From Phycisphaerales bacterium (lineage in GTDB: Bacteria; Planctomycetota; Phycisphaerae; Phycisphaerales; UBA1924), in the NCBI GenBank assembly GCA_020427635.1, contig JAGQOH010000011.1:1-62797 (forward strand): DNA of 62,797 nt, read 5' to 3'. A program made the position numbers and the translations under genes. The stretch's first letter is position 1. Every line of letters begins with the position of its first letter. Positions 1 through 8,587 of this stretch are shown piece after piece. The notes beneath the pieces were generated by a model. It was given only the letters and a program-made list of their open reading frames with translations, was not told the DNA's origin and did not search any database.

Positions 1-46
1 GATCTCTCAGCGCTCAAGGGCTGAGCAGTCTCGTGAGCCGGATTCT

Positions 47-90
47 GGCGACGGGCATGGCGGCGCGAGGTTTGCCGTCATGCCGTTGCC
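47..90. repeat. Imperfect inverted repeat (hairpin) in the element end
   Basis: Bases 47-63 pair with 75-90 across an 11-base loop. The stem has about 16 pairs, including two G-T wobbles and one bulged G. There is no T-tract after it, so it is not an obvious intrinsic terminator. It could be a recombination or transcript-processing structure. Nothing else is recognisable between position 1 and about 220. Confidence 0.4.
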
Positions 91-220
91 GGTTCTGGCA
101 AATCACTTTCCGGAGTAGCTCATTTCCAAGGAGGCGTGGCTCTGTCCGTCTGAATTGACTGCGCGTCGCCTTCGCCTGGATCGTCGCGGGCCCGTGGCGG
201 AACTGCCAAGCGAACCGGGC

Positions 221-550
221 CTAGAACTTGCCCCTTTGATTGAGTCCGGTTCTTCGTATTGGGGACACCACGAGTGATACCGTGAACCCTTCCGTCGCCC
301 CACACCTCGGGCACTCCTGCGGGATGACCCGGCTGAATCCCTTGGCGTTGCAGGCTGTGCACAGGCAATAGAGGATGGCCTCGGCCGCTGGGATGGACTG
401 GCCTCCGTCGGCGCGGTCCAGTGCGTCTAAAAGTGCGTCTAGACCACCCCCGAAACCGCCCTCAACTGGTACCCAACCGGTACCCACTGATCCGGGTTCT
501 TGACCCTCTGAAGGCGGTTTTGCGCCCTCTGAAGGGGGTGGCTGAACCAC
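221..550 (-). CDS. Small zinc-ribbon protein, hypothetical
   Basis: This is a 109-residue ORF with a GTG start at the edge of the tRNA remnant. The N-terminal half is low-complexity and holds two PPSEG-like repeats. The C-terminal half carries CLCTAC and CPRCG, a four-cysteine pair spaced like a zinc ribbon, at about residues 62-86. No enzyme domain is recognisable. If real, it belongs to the inferred integrated element. The cysteine spacing is the main argument for a genuine product. Against it, the upstream edge overlaps the tRNA-derived palindrome and no ribosome-binding site is clear. Confidence 0.35.
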   Translation of the reverse strand: MVQPPPSEGAKPPSEGQEPGSVGTGWVPVEGGFGGGLDALLDALDRADGGQSIPAAEAILYCLCTACNAKGFSRVIPQECPRCGATEGFTVSLVVSPIRRTGLNQRGKF

Positions 551-558
551 CGGATTGA

Positions 559-602
<44 letters not shown>

Positions 603-608
603 CTTGAG

Positions 609-633
609 ACCCTCGCTGACAGCGAGGGTTTTT
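609..633 (+). terminator. Intrinsic terminator of the tRNA-Asp locus
   Basis: ACCCTCGCT (609-617) and AGCGAGGGT (621-629) form a 9-bp GC-rich stem with a 3-base loop, followed by a run of T to 633. It sits 6 bases after the tRNA end. This is the clearest rho-independent terminator in the window. It would be the native terminator of the interrupted tRNA gene. Confidence 0.85.
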
Positions 634-720
634 CATTGGATCTACGGGCGCTGCGCGCGCGAGAGAGCCTTCCGGCGATTGTGTCCGAGCGGTGCTGATG
701 CGTCGGATGTGCTGCTCAGC

Positions 721-1416
721 TCAGCGGCGGCGGCGGACCGCGGCAATGGCGCCAAGGCCAAGCACGGCAAGGCCGCCCGGCGCAGGGACTTCGAGGGTCA
801 TGACGAAGTTCGCGATGTCGCCAGGATCATTCGGCCCGAACGCGAAAACACTCCACCCCGACCCCGGCGTGAACTGTGAAGCGTTGTTCGTGTAGAAGCC
901 CAGGTTATTGAAGGCACCGCGATTCTGAAATCCGAAGCTGCCATCGTAGTTGAAGTTCTCGACACCCAAGCTGAACCCGAAGTTGTTGAATCCACCCGCG
1001 GTCATCACACTCGGGAGCGGGACTTCGACCTCGAAATACGTCGCCAAACCGGCAACTGTCGCGGGCAGCGTCACGTTGCTGAGCGTGGTGGAGTAGAGCG
1101 TGGCCCCGGAACCAAACACCAATCCGCTCGGATCGCCATCGTTGAAGGTGAACACCAGATCCGCGGTGCCTTCTGCAGTCGCCAGGGCGCCGAAGACCGC
1201 CAAGCCCAGTGTGAGCGAGGTCACCGCCGCGGGCGCGTCTCCGCCCGAGCCAAACCAGCCGCTGTCGCCATAAAGCGTTCCGGCAGGCGTGTTGCTGTCG
1301 AACGGTGTGAAGAACCCGGTCGCGGGGCCGGTGTTATAGACCACCTGCCCCGACGCAACGCCTGGCACAGCTCCGATGAGGAGCCCGACGACACCAACCA
1401 CACAAACGCTCTTCAT
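721..1416 (-). CDS. Secreted protein with PEP-CTERM-like sorting tail
   Basis: This is a 231-residue exported protein. An N-terminal signal peptide (hydrophobic residues about 6-20, ending ASGQ) is followed by a Gly/Asn/Phe-rich beta-type body with no recognisable catalytic motif. The C-terminus has the tripartite PEP-CTERM layout: VPAPG, a hydrophobic stretch LAVLGLGAIAAV, and RRRR at the end. Such tails direct proteins to exosortase-type processing at the envelope, and this Pro-Ala-Pro variant is common in Phycisphaerae. The start at 1416 is preferred to the longer ORF because GAGGAGA lies just upstream and the signal peptide begins there. No exosortase gene is visible in the window. Confidence 0.8.
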   Translation of the reverse strand: MKSVCVVGVVGLLIGAVPGVASGQVVYNTGPATGFFTPFDSNTPAGTLYGDSGWFGSGGDAPAAVTSLTLGLAVFGALATAEGTADLVFTFNDGDPSGLVFGSGATLYSTTLSNVTLPATVAGLATYFEVEVPLPSVMTAGGFNNFGFSLGVENFNYDGSFGFQNRGAFNNLGFYTNNASQFTPGSGWSVFAFGPNDPGDIANFVMTLEVPAPGGLAVLGLGAIAAVRRRR

Positions 1417-1632
1417 CTCTCTCTCCTCTCGGTGCGGGCCAGCAATGGGCCAACCCAGGCGACGCCCATGGCGACGAGCGACCATGCTACCGCCGCTCGC
1501 CCGAAATCCAAGCCCAAATCTGACGGCTGACCCGCGTGTCTGCAGCGGCGTGCTCTATTATCGGTGGTGCTTCGAGGGCCGCGATCCTGGACGACATGGG
1601 ATTGGGTGATTTCTCGCGCCAGGATGAGGGAA

Positions 1633-1893
1633 ATGGATCGGTACCGAATGCTCGCGGAAGTCAAGCTCTTTGGTCCGGCGGCGAAGGCGGCGGGCGCTGA
1701 TGCGGTCCGCCTTGAACTCACCGCCGGCGCAACCTGCGCAGAACTGCGGGAGGCGCTCGTGGCCGAGTGCCCTGCGCTGGCCCACGCCGTGTCTTGGGGT
1801 CGATTCGCGCTTAATGGTCGTTTTGCAGATGAGGATGGGTCGATCTGCGATGGCGACGAGATCGCGCTCATCACGCTGGTGGGTGGAGGCTAA
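1633..1893 (+). CDS. moaD: Molybdopterin synthase small subunit MoaD
   Basis: This is an 86-residue ubiquitin-fold sulfur carrier. Its C-terminal Gly-Gly is thiocarboxylated and inserts into the MoaE active site to supply the dithiolene sulfurs of molybdopterin. The beta-grasp pattern ends in DGDEIALITLVGGG, with the required terminal GG. Family length is about 80 residues. The ATG at 1633 has GAGG four to five bases upstream; ATG 1648 is an alternative. The stop overlaps the moaE start by one base (TAATG), so the pair is translationally coupled. It is the first gene of the plus-strand cofactor operon. A TATTAT at 1556 is a weak candidate -10 element. Confidence 0.9.
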   Translation: MDRYRMLAEVKLFGPAAKAAGADAVRLELTAGATCAELREALVAECPALAHAVSWGRFALNGRFADEDGSICDGDEIALITLVGGG

Positions 1894-2303
1894 TGCACAA
1901 GACACTCGAAAACGTGCTCGTCGTGATGACGCAGGGCCCGCTCGACGCAGCACCCGCGCGCCCCAACGATGGCATCACCGGCGCATGGATCGTCTTTGAA
2001 GGCATCGTGCGTATGCAGGAAGATGGGCTTGATCTTTGCGCACTGCAATACACGGCGTACGAACCGATGGCGCAACGCGTGCTCACCGAGATCGCAGCGG
2101 ATGTGCTCGAGCGCCATGGCCTGCAAAGGATCGTCGTTGAGCATGCACGGGGTGAGGCGCCGGTCGGCAGTTGCTCTTTTCGGCTCTCGATTGCATCAGC
2201 GCATCGCAAGGCGGCAATTCAGGCAATGGACCAATTTATCGACCGCATGAAACAAAGTGTTCCGATTTGGAAGGAGCCCGTTTGGGCGGCGGCGCCAGCA
2301 TAG
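1893..2303 (+). CDS. moaE: Molybdopterin synthase catalytic subunit MoaE
   Basis: This 136-residue protein converts precursor Z (cPMP) to molybdopterin with sulfur delivered by MoaD. The family signatures are present: a GAWIVFEGIVR segment near residue 30, SAHRKAAI with the conserved His-Arg, and MKQSVPIWKEP carrying the two active-site lysines near the C-terminus. Length is close to the usual 140-150 residues. The gene begins inside the moaD stop codon, as expected for a heterotetramer made in equal amounts. A gap of 136 bases with nothing recognisable separates it from moaA. Confidence 0.92.
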   Translation: MHKTLENVLVVMTQGPLDAAPARPNDGITGAWIVFEGIVRMQEDGLDLCALQYTAYEPMAQRVLTEIAADVLERHGLQRIVVEHARGEAPVGSCSFRLSIASAHRKAAIQAMDQFIDRMKQSVPIWKEPVWAAAPA

Positions 2304-2439
2304 CCCTGCGTTTCTGAAAACGCGCAAATCGGCCATTGCCGGTAGGCTACGCACGCCATTGGGCCCGCGAGGCAGACCGGATACGACACGCACATCGTTG
2401 CCCACCGCTCCTGGGACACGCCCATTCAAGAAGCATCGC

Positions 2440-3495
2440 ATGCGCCTTCACGTTCTCCATCCTGACCGCCGCTTGCCGGCCAACCCGGTCGATGGGCCGG
2501 TGCACGAGCTGCGCGACGCATATGGCCGAGTCATTCGCGACCTGCGCGTGAGCCTCACGGACCGGTGCAATTTCCGGTGTGTCTACTGCATGGAACCGGA
2601 CGTAGTCTTCAAGCGCAAGATGGAATTGCTTACCGACTTTGAGATCATCCGCGTCGTGCGCATCTGCCAGTCTTTGGGCGTGCGCCGCGTGCGCCTCACG
2701 GGCGGGGAGCCGACAGTCCATCCGACACTGCCCGAACTGATCGGCGATTTGGCCGCGCTCGGGCTTGAAGACCTTTCGATGACCTCGAACGGATCGCTTG
2801 TCTCTGAAGCGGATCTTGTTGCGTTGCGCGATGCCGGCTTGCGACGCATCACCTTCAGTCTTGACTCGCTAGAGCAAGAGCGTTTTGCGCGTTTGACGCG
2901 TTCGACAACGACGCCCGAAAGAGTGCTTATGAGCGTGCGCGCTGCCAAGCGCGTTGGGCTGGATCCCGTCCGCATCAACGCAGTAATCGTGCGCGGCTTC
3001 AATGAGGATGAAGTCGTGGACTTAGCAGCACTCGCGCGCGACCTTGACGCAGATGTCCGTCTCATTGAATACATGCCACTGGATTCTGGGCATCGCTGGA
3101 GTCAGGACAAGCTTGTCAGTGCGGACGAAATCATCGATCGCGTGTCGTCGGTCTTTCCCTTGGTTCCCGTGGAGCGAGAGCGATCGTCGAGCCCCGCAGC
3201 CCGGTTTCGATTTGCTGACGGCGCACCGGGCATGTTCGGCGTCATCGCCTCGGTCACGCGCCCATTTTGCGGCGCGTGTTCACGGTTGCGCCTCAGCGCT
3301 GATGGCATGGTTATTCCGTGCCTCTTCAGCACGAGTGAGTATGACCTTCGCTCGCTGATCCGTGCTCCTGCCACGACGGATGAGCAGATTGCGCAGTTTC
3401 TCGCGGCGGCAACGCTGCGCAAGCAGGCGGGCCATGCCATTCACGACGCGAATTATCGTCAGCCCGATCGCCCTATGTCCGCCATCGGTGGATAG
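2440..3495 (+). CDS. moaA: GTP 3',8-cyclase MoaA
   Basis: This 351-residue radical SAM enzyme catalyses the first step of molybdenum cofactor synthesis, rearranging GTP to 3',8-cyclo-GTP. The SAM-binding cluster is CNFRCVYC (C43, C47, C50), followed by the LTGGEP segment. The C-terminal substrate-binding cluster ligands are C277, C280 and C294. The protein ends in Gly-Gly, the conserved tail needed for activity. The ATG at 2440 gives the family length; the frame is open further upstream, but that extension overlaps moaE and is rejected. MoaC, the partner for the next step, is on the opposite strand at 5367-5864. Confidence 0.95.
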   Translation: MRLHVLHPDRRLPANPVDGPVHELRDAYGRVIRDLRVSLTDRCNFRCVYCMEPDVVFKRKMELLTDFEIIRVVRICQSLGVRRVRLTGGEPTVHPTLPELIGDLAALGLEDLSMTSNGSLVSEADLVALRDAGLRRITFSLDSLEQERFARLTRSTTTPERVLMSVRAAKRVGLDPVRINAVIVRGFNEDEVVDLAALARDLDADVRLIEYMPLDSGHRWSQDKLVSADEIIDRVSSVFPLVPVERERSSSPAARFRFADGAPGMFGVIASVTRPFCGACSRLRLSADGMVIPCLFSTSEYDLRSLIRAPATTDEQIAQFLAAATLRKQAGHAIHDANYRQPDRPMSAIGG

Positions 3496-3569
3496 TCTCT
3501 CGCAAGGGAGTTCCGCGTATCCACTCCTAGGCCGGTGTGCGCGGGGCGTGCCGACTCAATTGAAGCAAG

Positions 3570-4790
3570 ATGAATGATGCGCCTTCCATCCCGACAGGAT
3601 TCGCCTTTGAATCGCCCGCGTCGGCGCTCGCGGCATTGGTCGCGCGCATCGAGCCGGTCGGGACCGAGCAGGTGTGCCTTTCGGAGGCGCCGGGCCGCGT
3701 GCTTGCTGAGGCACTTGTGGCCGATCGACCAAGTCCTGCCTGCGATGTGAGCGCCATGGACGGGTATGCGATCGGTGAGCAGGACCTTCGACTCGGGGCG
3801 ATTCCGATTGCCGGTGACATCGCGATGGGGGCCTCACCTCCGATCATGCCGACGGGCGCGGTATTGCGCATCTTCACTGGCGCGCCGGTGCCCGATGGTG
3901 TCTTTGTGGTCATCCGGCGTGAAGACTGCATTGAGCATGATGGCGGCATTGAACTCACCGCGCAAACGATCGCGTCAGCGCACGCTGGTGCGAACATTCG
4001 TCGGCGTGGCGAGAACTGCAGCGCCGGAGCCGAAGTCGCTCTTGCGGGGCAACCGATCACGCCCGCCTGCATGGGCGCGCTGGCAGCCATGGGGCTCGCC
4101 CGCCCGCGCATCTATGCGCGCCTCCGCGTCGCAGTGCTCACGACGGGCGACGAGGTGCTGCCCGCCGAGTCGTCGCCTGAGCCGTGGCAACTGCGCGACG
4201 CAAACGGCCCCGCGCTGCTTGGCTTGCTCTCGAGCCGAACATGGATCGATCTGACGGTTCATGCTTGCATTCCCGACGACGAACGGACGCTCGGCGACAC
4301 ATTTGAACAAACGCTCGACTCCGCCGATGCGATCATCTGTTGTGGCGGAGTCTCCATGGGCCAACGCGATTTCGTGCCGGCAACGATCCGTGCATGTGGC
4401 GGCGAGATCATCTTTCACTGCTTGCCCCAGAAGCCCGGGAAGCCCGCACTTGGGGCCGTCACGCGCGACGGGCGCCCAATCCTCGGCTTGCCCGGCAACC
4501 CCGTCTCGGTGCTTGTCACAGCGCGTCGGCTCGCGCTCCCAGCCCTCAGCGCGCGCGGGGGGCTGGCACGTCCTGAAGCGCCGGCACTTGTCCGCATCAC
4601 GAACCCCGCATCAAAGCCAATAGCCTTGTGGCATCATCGCCCGGTGCGCTTGACTGCCCCTGGGGAAGCGGAATGCATTACGTCGCACAGTTCCGGCGAC
4701 ATTCCAGCGGTGGCGACGAGCGACGGGTTTGTGGAAGTCCCGCCCAATGCTGCGAACGCGGGGCCCTTCCCGTTCTATGCATGGTGCTGA
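3570..4790 (+). CDS. moeA: Molybdopterin molybdenumtransferase MoeA
   Basis: This 406-residue protein inserts molybdate into adenylylated molybdopterin, the last step of cofactor assembly. Recognisable MoeA segments are SAMDGYAI, FTGAPVPDGVFVVI, RRRGENCSAG, TTGDEVL, the molybdopterin-binding CGGVSMGQRDFV, QKPGKPALG and GLPGNPVSV. Family length is about 400. The C-terminal domain IV is divergent but present. It is the last plus-strand gene of the operon. Its end overlaps the end of mogA on the other strand by 16 bases, so the two cofactor operons converge tail to tail. Confidence 0.95.
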   Translation: MNDAPSIPTGFAFESPASALAALVARIEPVGTEQVCLSEAPGRVLAEALVADRPSPACDVSAMDGYAIGEQDLRLGAIPIAGDIAMGASPPIMPTGAVLRIFTGAPVPDGVFVVIRREDCIEHDGGIELTAQTIASAHAGANIRRRGENCSAGAEVALAGQPITPACMGALAAMGLARPRIYARLRVAVLTTGDEVLPAESSPEPWQLRDANGPALLGLLSSRTWIDLTVHACIPDDERTLGDTFEQTLDSADAIICCGGVSMGQRDFVPATIRACGGEIIFHCLPQKPGKPALGAVTRDGRPILGLPGNPVSVLVTARRLALPALSARGGLARPEAPALVRITNPASKPIALWHHRPVRLTAPGEAECITSHSSGDIPAVATSDGFVEVPPNAANAGPFPFYAWC

Positions 4791-5362
4791 TCACCTGGGG
4801 GGCGATCGGCGGGTGCTCTCAACGCAACGGGTGACTCTGCGACGTTGTCTGACGCATTGGTGCGACCGTCATCGACGACTTCGCCACGCAGTGTCTCGAT
4901 GGCATGCGGCAGGATGTCGAGGATCGCTTGTAGATTCTCTGTTGACCCTCGCTCCGAACCGGGCAGTGTGATGATCAAGGACTGGCGTGCCGCACCTGCG
5001 ACGCCACGGGACAGATAGGCCCTGGGCGTTTTCTCGTAGCACCGCAGACGCGCGAGCTCCATCAGGCCCGCGTGCGGACGCTCAATGACACGCATCGCCG
5101 CCTCTGGGGCATGATCGCGCGGTGCGAGCCCCGTGCCACCTGTGGTCAGGATGAGATCGATTGTTGGCTCTGTGCGCACCCAGGCGCCCAGCTGGGCTTC
5201 GATGCCATCTGGATCGTCGGTGACGCAAGCGCGGTGGACGACCTCCGCGCCAAGATCACTTGTGCAGATGCGTGCGAGGGCCGGGCCAGATGTATCCACC
5301 GTTTCGCCGCGTGAGCAGCGGTCGGAAATGGTCAGAATTGCGGCACGGATGGGGCCCGGCAT
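4775..5362 (-). CDS. mogA: Molybdopterin adenylyltransferase MogA
   Basis: This 195-residue protein adenylylates molybdopterin before MoeA inserts molybdenum. The N-terminus AAILTISDRCSRGETVDTSG and the central TTGGTGLAPRDHAPEA are the MogA/MoaB fold signatures, and LPGS near residue 150 completes the binding loop. The ATG at 5362 lies four bases after the moaC stop. The frame is open further upstream, but that part only shadows moaC. The last 30 residues are a Pro/Ala-rich extension. MogA and MoaB are hard to separate by sequence; the adjacent MoeA favours the MogA role. Confidence 0.88.
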   Translation of the reverse strand: MPGPIRAAILTISDRCSRGETVDTSGPALARICTSDLGAEVVHRACVTDDPDGIEAQLGAWVRTEPTIDLILTTGGTGLAPRDHAPEAAMRVIERPHAGLMELARLRCYEKTPRAYLSRGVAGAARQSLIITLPGSERGSTENLQAILDILPHAIETLRGEVVDDGRTNASDNVAESPVALRAPADRPPGDQHHA

Positions 5363-5366
5363 GGGA

Positions 5367-5864
5367 CTACCTCTCAACTGTTGGCGGGGCGACATAGTGC
5401 CCGCTGCGCCCGCCGCGCTTTTCGATGACGCGCACACCCTCGATGACCATGCCCGGATCGACGGCCTTGCCCATGTCAATGACCGTGAGCGCCGCGACGG
5501 CCACCGCTGTGAGCGCCTCCATCTCGACACCTGTGCGCCCGAGCACCCGAGCGCTTGCGCGCAGTTGGACGACGTTGCCGACAAGTTCAGCGTCGACTTC
5601 GACGTGATCCAAACCAAGCGGGTGGCACAACGGGATGAGCTCGCCAGTGCGCTTGGCAGCTTGAATGCCAGCAAGCCGCGCGATACCAAGTACATCGCCC
5701 TTTCCAAGCGTGTTCTCGCGAATGCGCTGTGCGAGCGCATCGTTGACCCGCACGCGACCCTCGGCAATGGCGACGCGATTGGTCATGGGCTTGTCACCCA
5801 CATCGACCATGCGGGCGCGCCCGGACGCGTCGGTGTGGCTCAGGTTGGGAGGTTGGTCGGTCAT
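5367..5864 (-). CDS. moaC: Cyclic pyranopterin monophosphate synthase MoaC
   Basis: This 165-residue protein converts the MoaA product to cPMP (precursor Z). The start region [18 protein letters not shown] is typical of the family. [25 protein letters not shown] with the conserved His, and [10 protein letters not shown] are the signature blocks. The ATG at 5864 matches family length; ATG 5876 in the same frame would add four residues. It follows modC by about 18 bases and precedes mogA by four, so molybdate uptake and cofactor assembly are probably co-transcribed on this strand. Confidence 0.93.
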   Translation of the reverse strand: MTDQPPNLSHTDASGRARMVDVGDKPMTNRVAIAEGRVRVNDALAQRIRENTLGKGDVLGIARLAGIQAAKRTGELIPLCHPLGLDHVEVDAELVGNVVQLRASARVLGRTGVEMEALTAVAVAALTVIDMGKAVDPGMVIEGVRVIEKRGGRSGHYVAPPTVER

Positions 5865-5882
5865 TGTGGGTCTCATCAACGC

Positions 5883-6950
5883 TTACCGAGGATACACAGT
5901 CAGCTCCGTTGCCTTGAAAGAAACCCAAATTGAAGTGTCGAGCGTGAGATCCAGCTCGGCAGCGGCGGTCGGCGTGATCTCGGCCGTCCACGCGGGGCCT
6001 GCGTCCATCAACACGCGCACACGTCCATCCAACTGATCCACGGCGCGCACGCTTCCTGCAAAGGCGTTTCGCGCCGAGGTGGCGGGGCGTTCCCGTGAAA
6101 GCAGGATGGCCCGGGGATGCACGCTGGCAAAGACGGGCGTGTCATTGGCAAGGTCAGTTGAGGCAGTAACAAGTTCTGCGCCTTGCTCTGTGACGACGAG
6201 CGAACGTGTGGCATCTCGGCGCAGCACGCCGCGAATGAGATTGACGCCGACCAATGAGGCGGCATAGGCGCCCCGTGGACGCTGGCGAATCGCTTCCGGT
6301 GTGCCGATTTGCGCGATGGTCCCGGATTCAAGCACGAGCAGTCGATCGGCAAGCGCCATTGCCTCCAGCGGATCGTGCGTGATGACGAGCTTGATGCCTG
6401 GGAATGACGCGAGGATCTCGCCAAGCAGCCTTCGCAACTCGGGTCGAGCTTGCATGTCCAGTGCTGAGAGTGGTTCGTCCAGCACGAGCAAGTCCGGTTC
6501 GCAGGCAAGCGCTCGAGCAAGCGCAACACGCTGTGCCTCACCACCGGACAAACTGGATGCGCGCCGAGCGGCCAGTGCACCGATGCCGAGGCGCTCAAGC
6601 CAATGGTGCGCTGCTCGTCCGGCATTTTTGCGCGAATCGCCAAGCGCACGCCGCCCGAATGCCACGTTCTGAAGCACGGTCATCCTAGGAAAGAGCAGGC
6701 GGTCCTGAAAGACTGCGCCGATGCGCCGATCCCGGGGGGCAACGGTGGTCCTGTTGTGCGTCAGCGTGCGCCCATTCAATTTGATCGTCCCCGATGCGAG
6801 CGGCGTCAGCCCGCACAATGCGGAGACCAGCGTTGACTTGCCCGAACCATTTGGACCCACGATGACCGCGATCTCACCCGGCGCGACCGAAAAAGAAGTG
6901 TCGAGGGTAAACGAGCTGCGCTGGACCTGAATAGACACATCCAGACTCAT
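5883..6950 (-). CDS. modC: Molybdate ABC transporter ATP-binding protein ModC
   Basis: This is a 355-residue nucleotide-binding subunit. Walker A GPNGSGKST is at residues 32-40, the signature LSGGEAQ at 134-140, Walker B LLVLDEP at 154-160, and the switch histidine is in THD near 192. Residues from about 285 form a TOBE-type domain, which in ModC binds molybdate and regulates transport. The length of about 355 with a single TOBE domain fits the family. The start overlaps the modB stop by four bases. Neighbouring Moa genes support molybdate over sulfate or tungstate, although sequence alone cannot exclude tungstate. Confidence 0.92.
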   Translation of the reverse strand: MSLDVSIQVQRSSFTLDTSFSVAPGEIAVIVGPNGSGKSTLVSALCGLTPLASGTIKLNGRTLTHNRTTVAPRDRRIGAVFQDRLLFPRMTVLQNVAFGRRALGDSRKNAGRAAHHWLERLGIGALAARRASSLSGGEAQRVALARALACEPDLLVLDEPLSALDMQARPELRRLLGEILASFPGIKLVITHDPLEAMALADRLLVLESGTIAQIGTPEAIRQRPRGAYAASLVGVNLIRGVLRRDATRSLVVTEQGAELVTASTDLANDTPVFASVHPRAILLSRERPATSARNAFAGSVRAVDQLDGRVRVLMDAGPAWTAEITPTAAAELDLTLDTSIWVSFKATELTVYPR

Positions 6951-7762
6951 CGCAGCAGCACCTTGCCGCTCAGCGCAAGCAGTACCGCTGCCGCGAACGC
7001 CACGAGCAACACGCCCAGGAGAATTGCATCGCCCACATCGACGTTGATGAGTTCGTAGACGGCCAATGGCAACGTGCGCGTGCGTCCGGGATGCGAACCC
7101 GCGAAGGTGATCGTGGCGCCAAACTCACCCAGCGCGCGCGCCCATGTCAGCGCGATGCCTGCCCGGAGCGCCGGGCCAAGTCCGCGGACGACGATTCGGC
7201 GCAGGATCATCCAGTCTGATGCACCAAGCGTTGCCGCGGCGTCTTCCAGGCGACGGTCGATCGACTGCAGGCCGGACTCAAGCGAGAGGATCATAAAGGG
7301 ACAGCTGACGAAGGTCGCGGCGACGATGGCGCCTGCGGTTGTGAATGGCAGGCGTATGCCGAGCGATTGCATCGTACTTCCACAAATGCCATGCGATCCA
7401 AAGGCAGCGAGTAGCGCCACGCCGCCAACCACCGGCGGAAACACCATGGGCAGGAGTACAAGCGTGCGCAAAATGCGCCGACCAGGAAACGTGCATCGTG
7501 CCAACACCCATGCAATAGGGAATCCGAGCGCCAACGAGAGCACGACTGACGCGGTGGACACTACAAGTGAAAGACGCAATGCATCGAGCGTGCCGGGGCG
7601 GAAAAGACGGGCCAGGGCATCGGACCATGGCGCGCGGGCGCCGAGCGCAATCACGGGCAGGACCAAGAGCACTGCTGCGATGAAGGCGAGCGCGCCAAGC
7701 ACTATGCGCGCCGAGGGAATCAAGCGTCGCGAAACGCGCGAGGAAGTTGGCGTCTGCTTCAT
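6947..7762 (-). CDS. modB: Molybdate ABC transporter permease ModB
   Basis: This 271-residue inner-membrane permease has about six predicted hydrophobic segments. The EAA-type coupling loop LEDAAATLGASDW lies near residues 191-203, and RALGEFGATITFAG is the typical ModB/CysT signature after it. The N-terminus carries about 18 polar residues before the first segment. The start overlaps the modA stop by four bases and the stop overlaps modC, forming a tight modABC unit. Confidence 0.92.
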   Translation of the reverse strand: MKQTPTSSRVSRRLIPSARIVLGALAFIAAVLLVLPVIALGARAPWSDALARLFRPGTLDALRLSLVVSTASVVLSLALGFPIAWVLARCTFPGRRILRTLVLLPMVFPPVVGGVALLAAFGSHGICGSTMQSLGIRLPFTTAGAIVAATFVSCPFMILSLESGLQSIDRRLEDAAATLGASDWMILRRIVVRGLGPALRAGIALTWARALGEFGATITFAGSHPGRTRTLPLAVYELINVDVGDAILLGVLLVAFAAAVLLALSGKVLLR

Positions 7763-8523
7763 GGCGCCTCGAACCCATGCTGGCGCAAAATGGCCTGCCC
7801 GGGCTCGCCCAGGACGAATCTGACAAACGCATTGGCCCGTTCGGAGCTGGATGCGTTGCGTAACACGGCAATTGGATACTCACTTGAGCAGTCGACGCCC
7901 TCAGGGAACTCGATCGCGCGAAGGCGGCCAGGCGAAGCGCGCATGGCGTCCGTCGCGTACACGACACCAGCATCACCTTCTCCAAGCAGAATCTTCATGA
8001 GCACGCCCCGCACATCAGGCTCGTTGGAGGCGATGTTGGGCTCAATCGAATCCCACAGTTCAAGTGCGTCAAACGCGGTTCGCGCAATTCGCCCGGCAGG
8101 CACACCATCTGCCCCCAGCACAACCAGCACGCCCGGTGCGGTCAGCGCTTCAATGCTGCCAATGGAGCTGTCGGCAGGCGTGATCACGACAATATGGTTT
8201 GACGCAAAACATGCCGGCGCTTCGCACAATGCCGCCACGCGACCCATTTGCACTTCGTCGGCGGATGCGAACACGTCCGCAGCTGCACCCTCGAGCAGTT
8301 GTGTCGCCAAGACCTGTGATCCTGCGAAACTGATCACCACATCCGTGTTCGGATGTTCCGGCTCGAAGGCATGCTCGATGGCCTCGAAGGCGTCACGCAG
8401 AGACGCCGCAGCCATCACGCGGATCTCATGGCGCGGCGCTGGCTTGTCGCAGCCCAAGAGCGCGCCGCAAAGCACGCCCGCCACCGCAAGCACACCTTGT
8501 AGGTTGATCGCGATCCCGCCCAT
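7759..8523 (-). CDS. modA: Molybdate-binding lipoprotein ModA
   Basis: This 254-residue substrate-binding protein belongs to the modABC importer. The N-terminus is a lipoprotein signal ending in the lipobox LLGC with Cys25, so the protein is probably membrane-anchored. The mature part begins with VMAAASLRDAFEAI, the oxyanion-binding motif of ModA. FAGSQVLATQL, GAAADVFASAD and the GDAGVVYATDA segment are also family blocks. The ATG at 8523 is chosen because it directly precedes the signal; no strong ribosome-binding site is visible. A longer frame reaches 8559. Confidence 0.92.
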   Translation of the reverse strand: MGGIAINLQGVLAVAGVLCGALLGCDKPAPRHEIRVMAAASLRDAFEAIEHAFEPEHPNTDVVISFAGSQVLATQLLEGAAADVFASADEVQMGRVAALCEAPACFASNHIVVITPADSSIGSIEALTAPGVLVVLGADGVPAGRIARTAFDALELWDSIEPNIASNEPDVRGVLMKILLGEGDAGVVYATDAMRASPGRLRAIEFPEGVDCSSEYPIAVLRNASSSERANAFVRFVLGEPGQAILRQHGFEAP

Positions 8524-8587
8524 GGCGACGAGTTTAGGGGGCGGAATCAATGTACGCACGCGTCAAGCCTGCGAATGGTGGGCCTCG

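Noticed and set aside
1417..1632. Molybdenum cofactor riboswitch in the leader of moaD
   Set aside because: I could not find the conserved helices or loop sequences of the Moco RNA motif by eye; covariance-model search would be needed.
5363..5767. Upstream extension of the mogA frame
   Set aside because: It shadows moaC in another frame; MogA-like sequence starts only at 5362.
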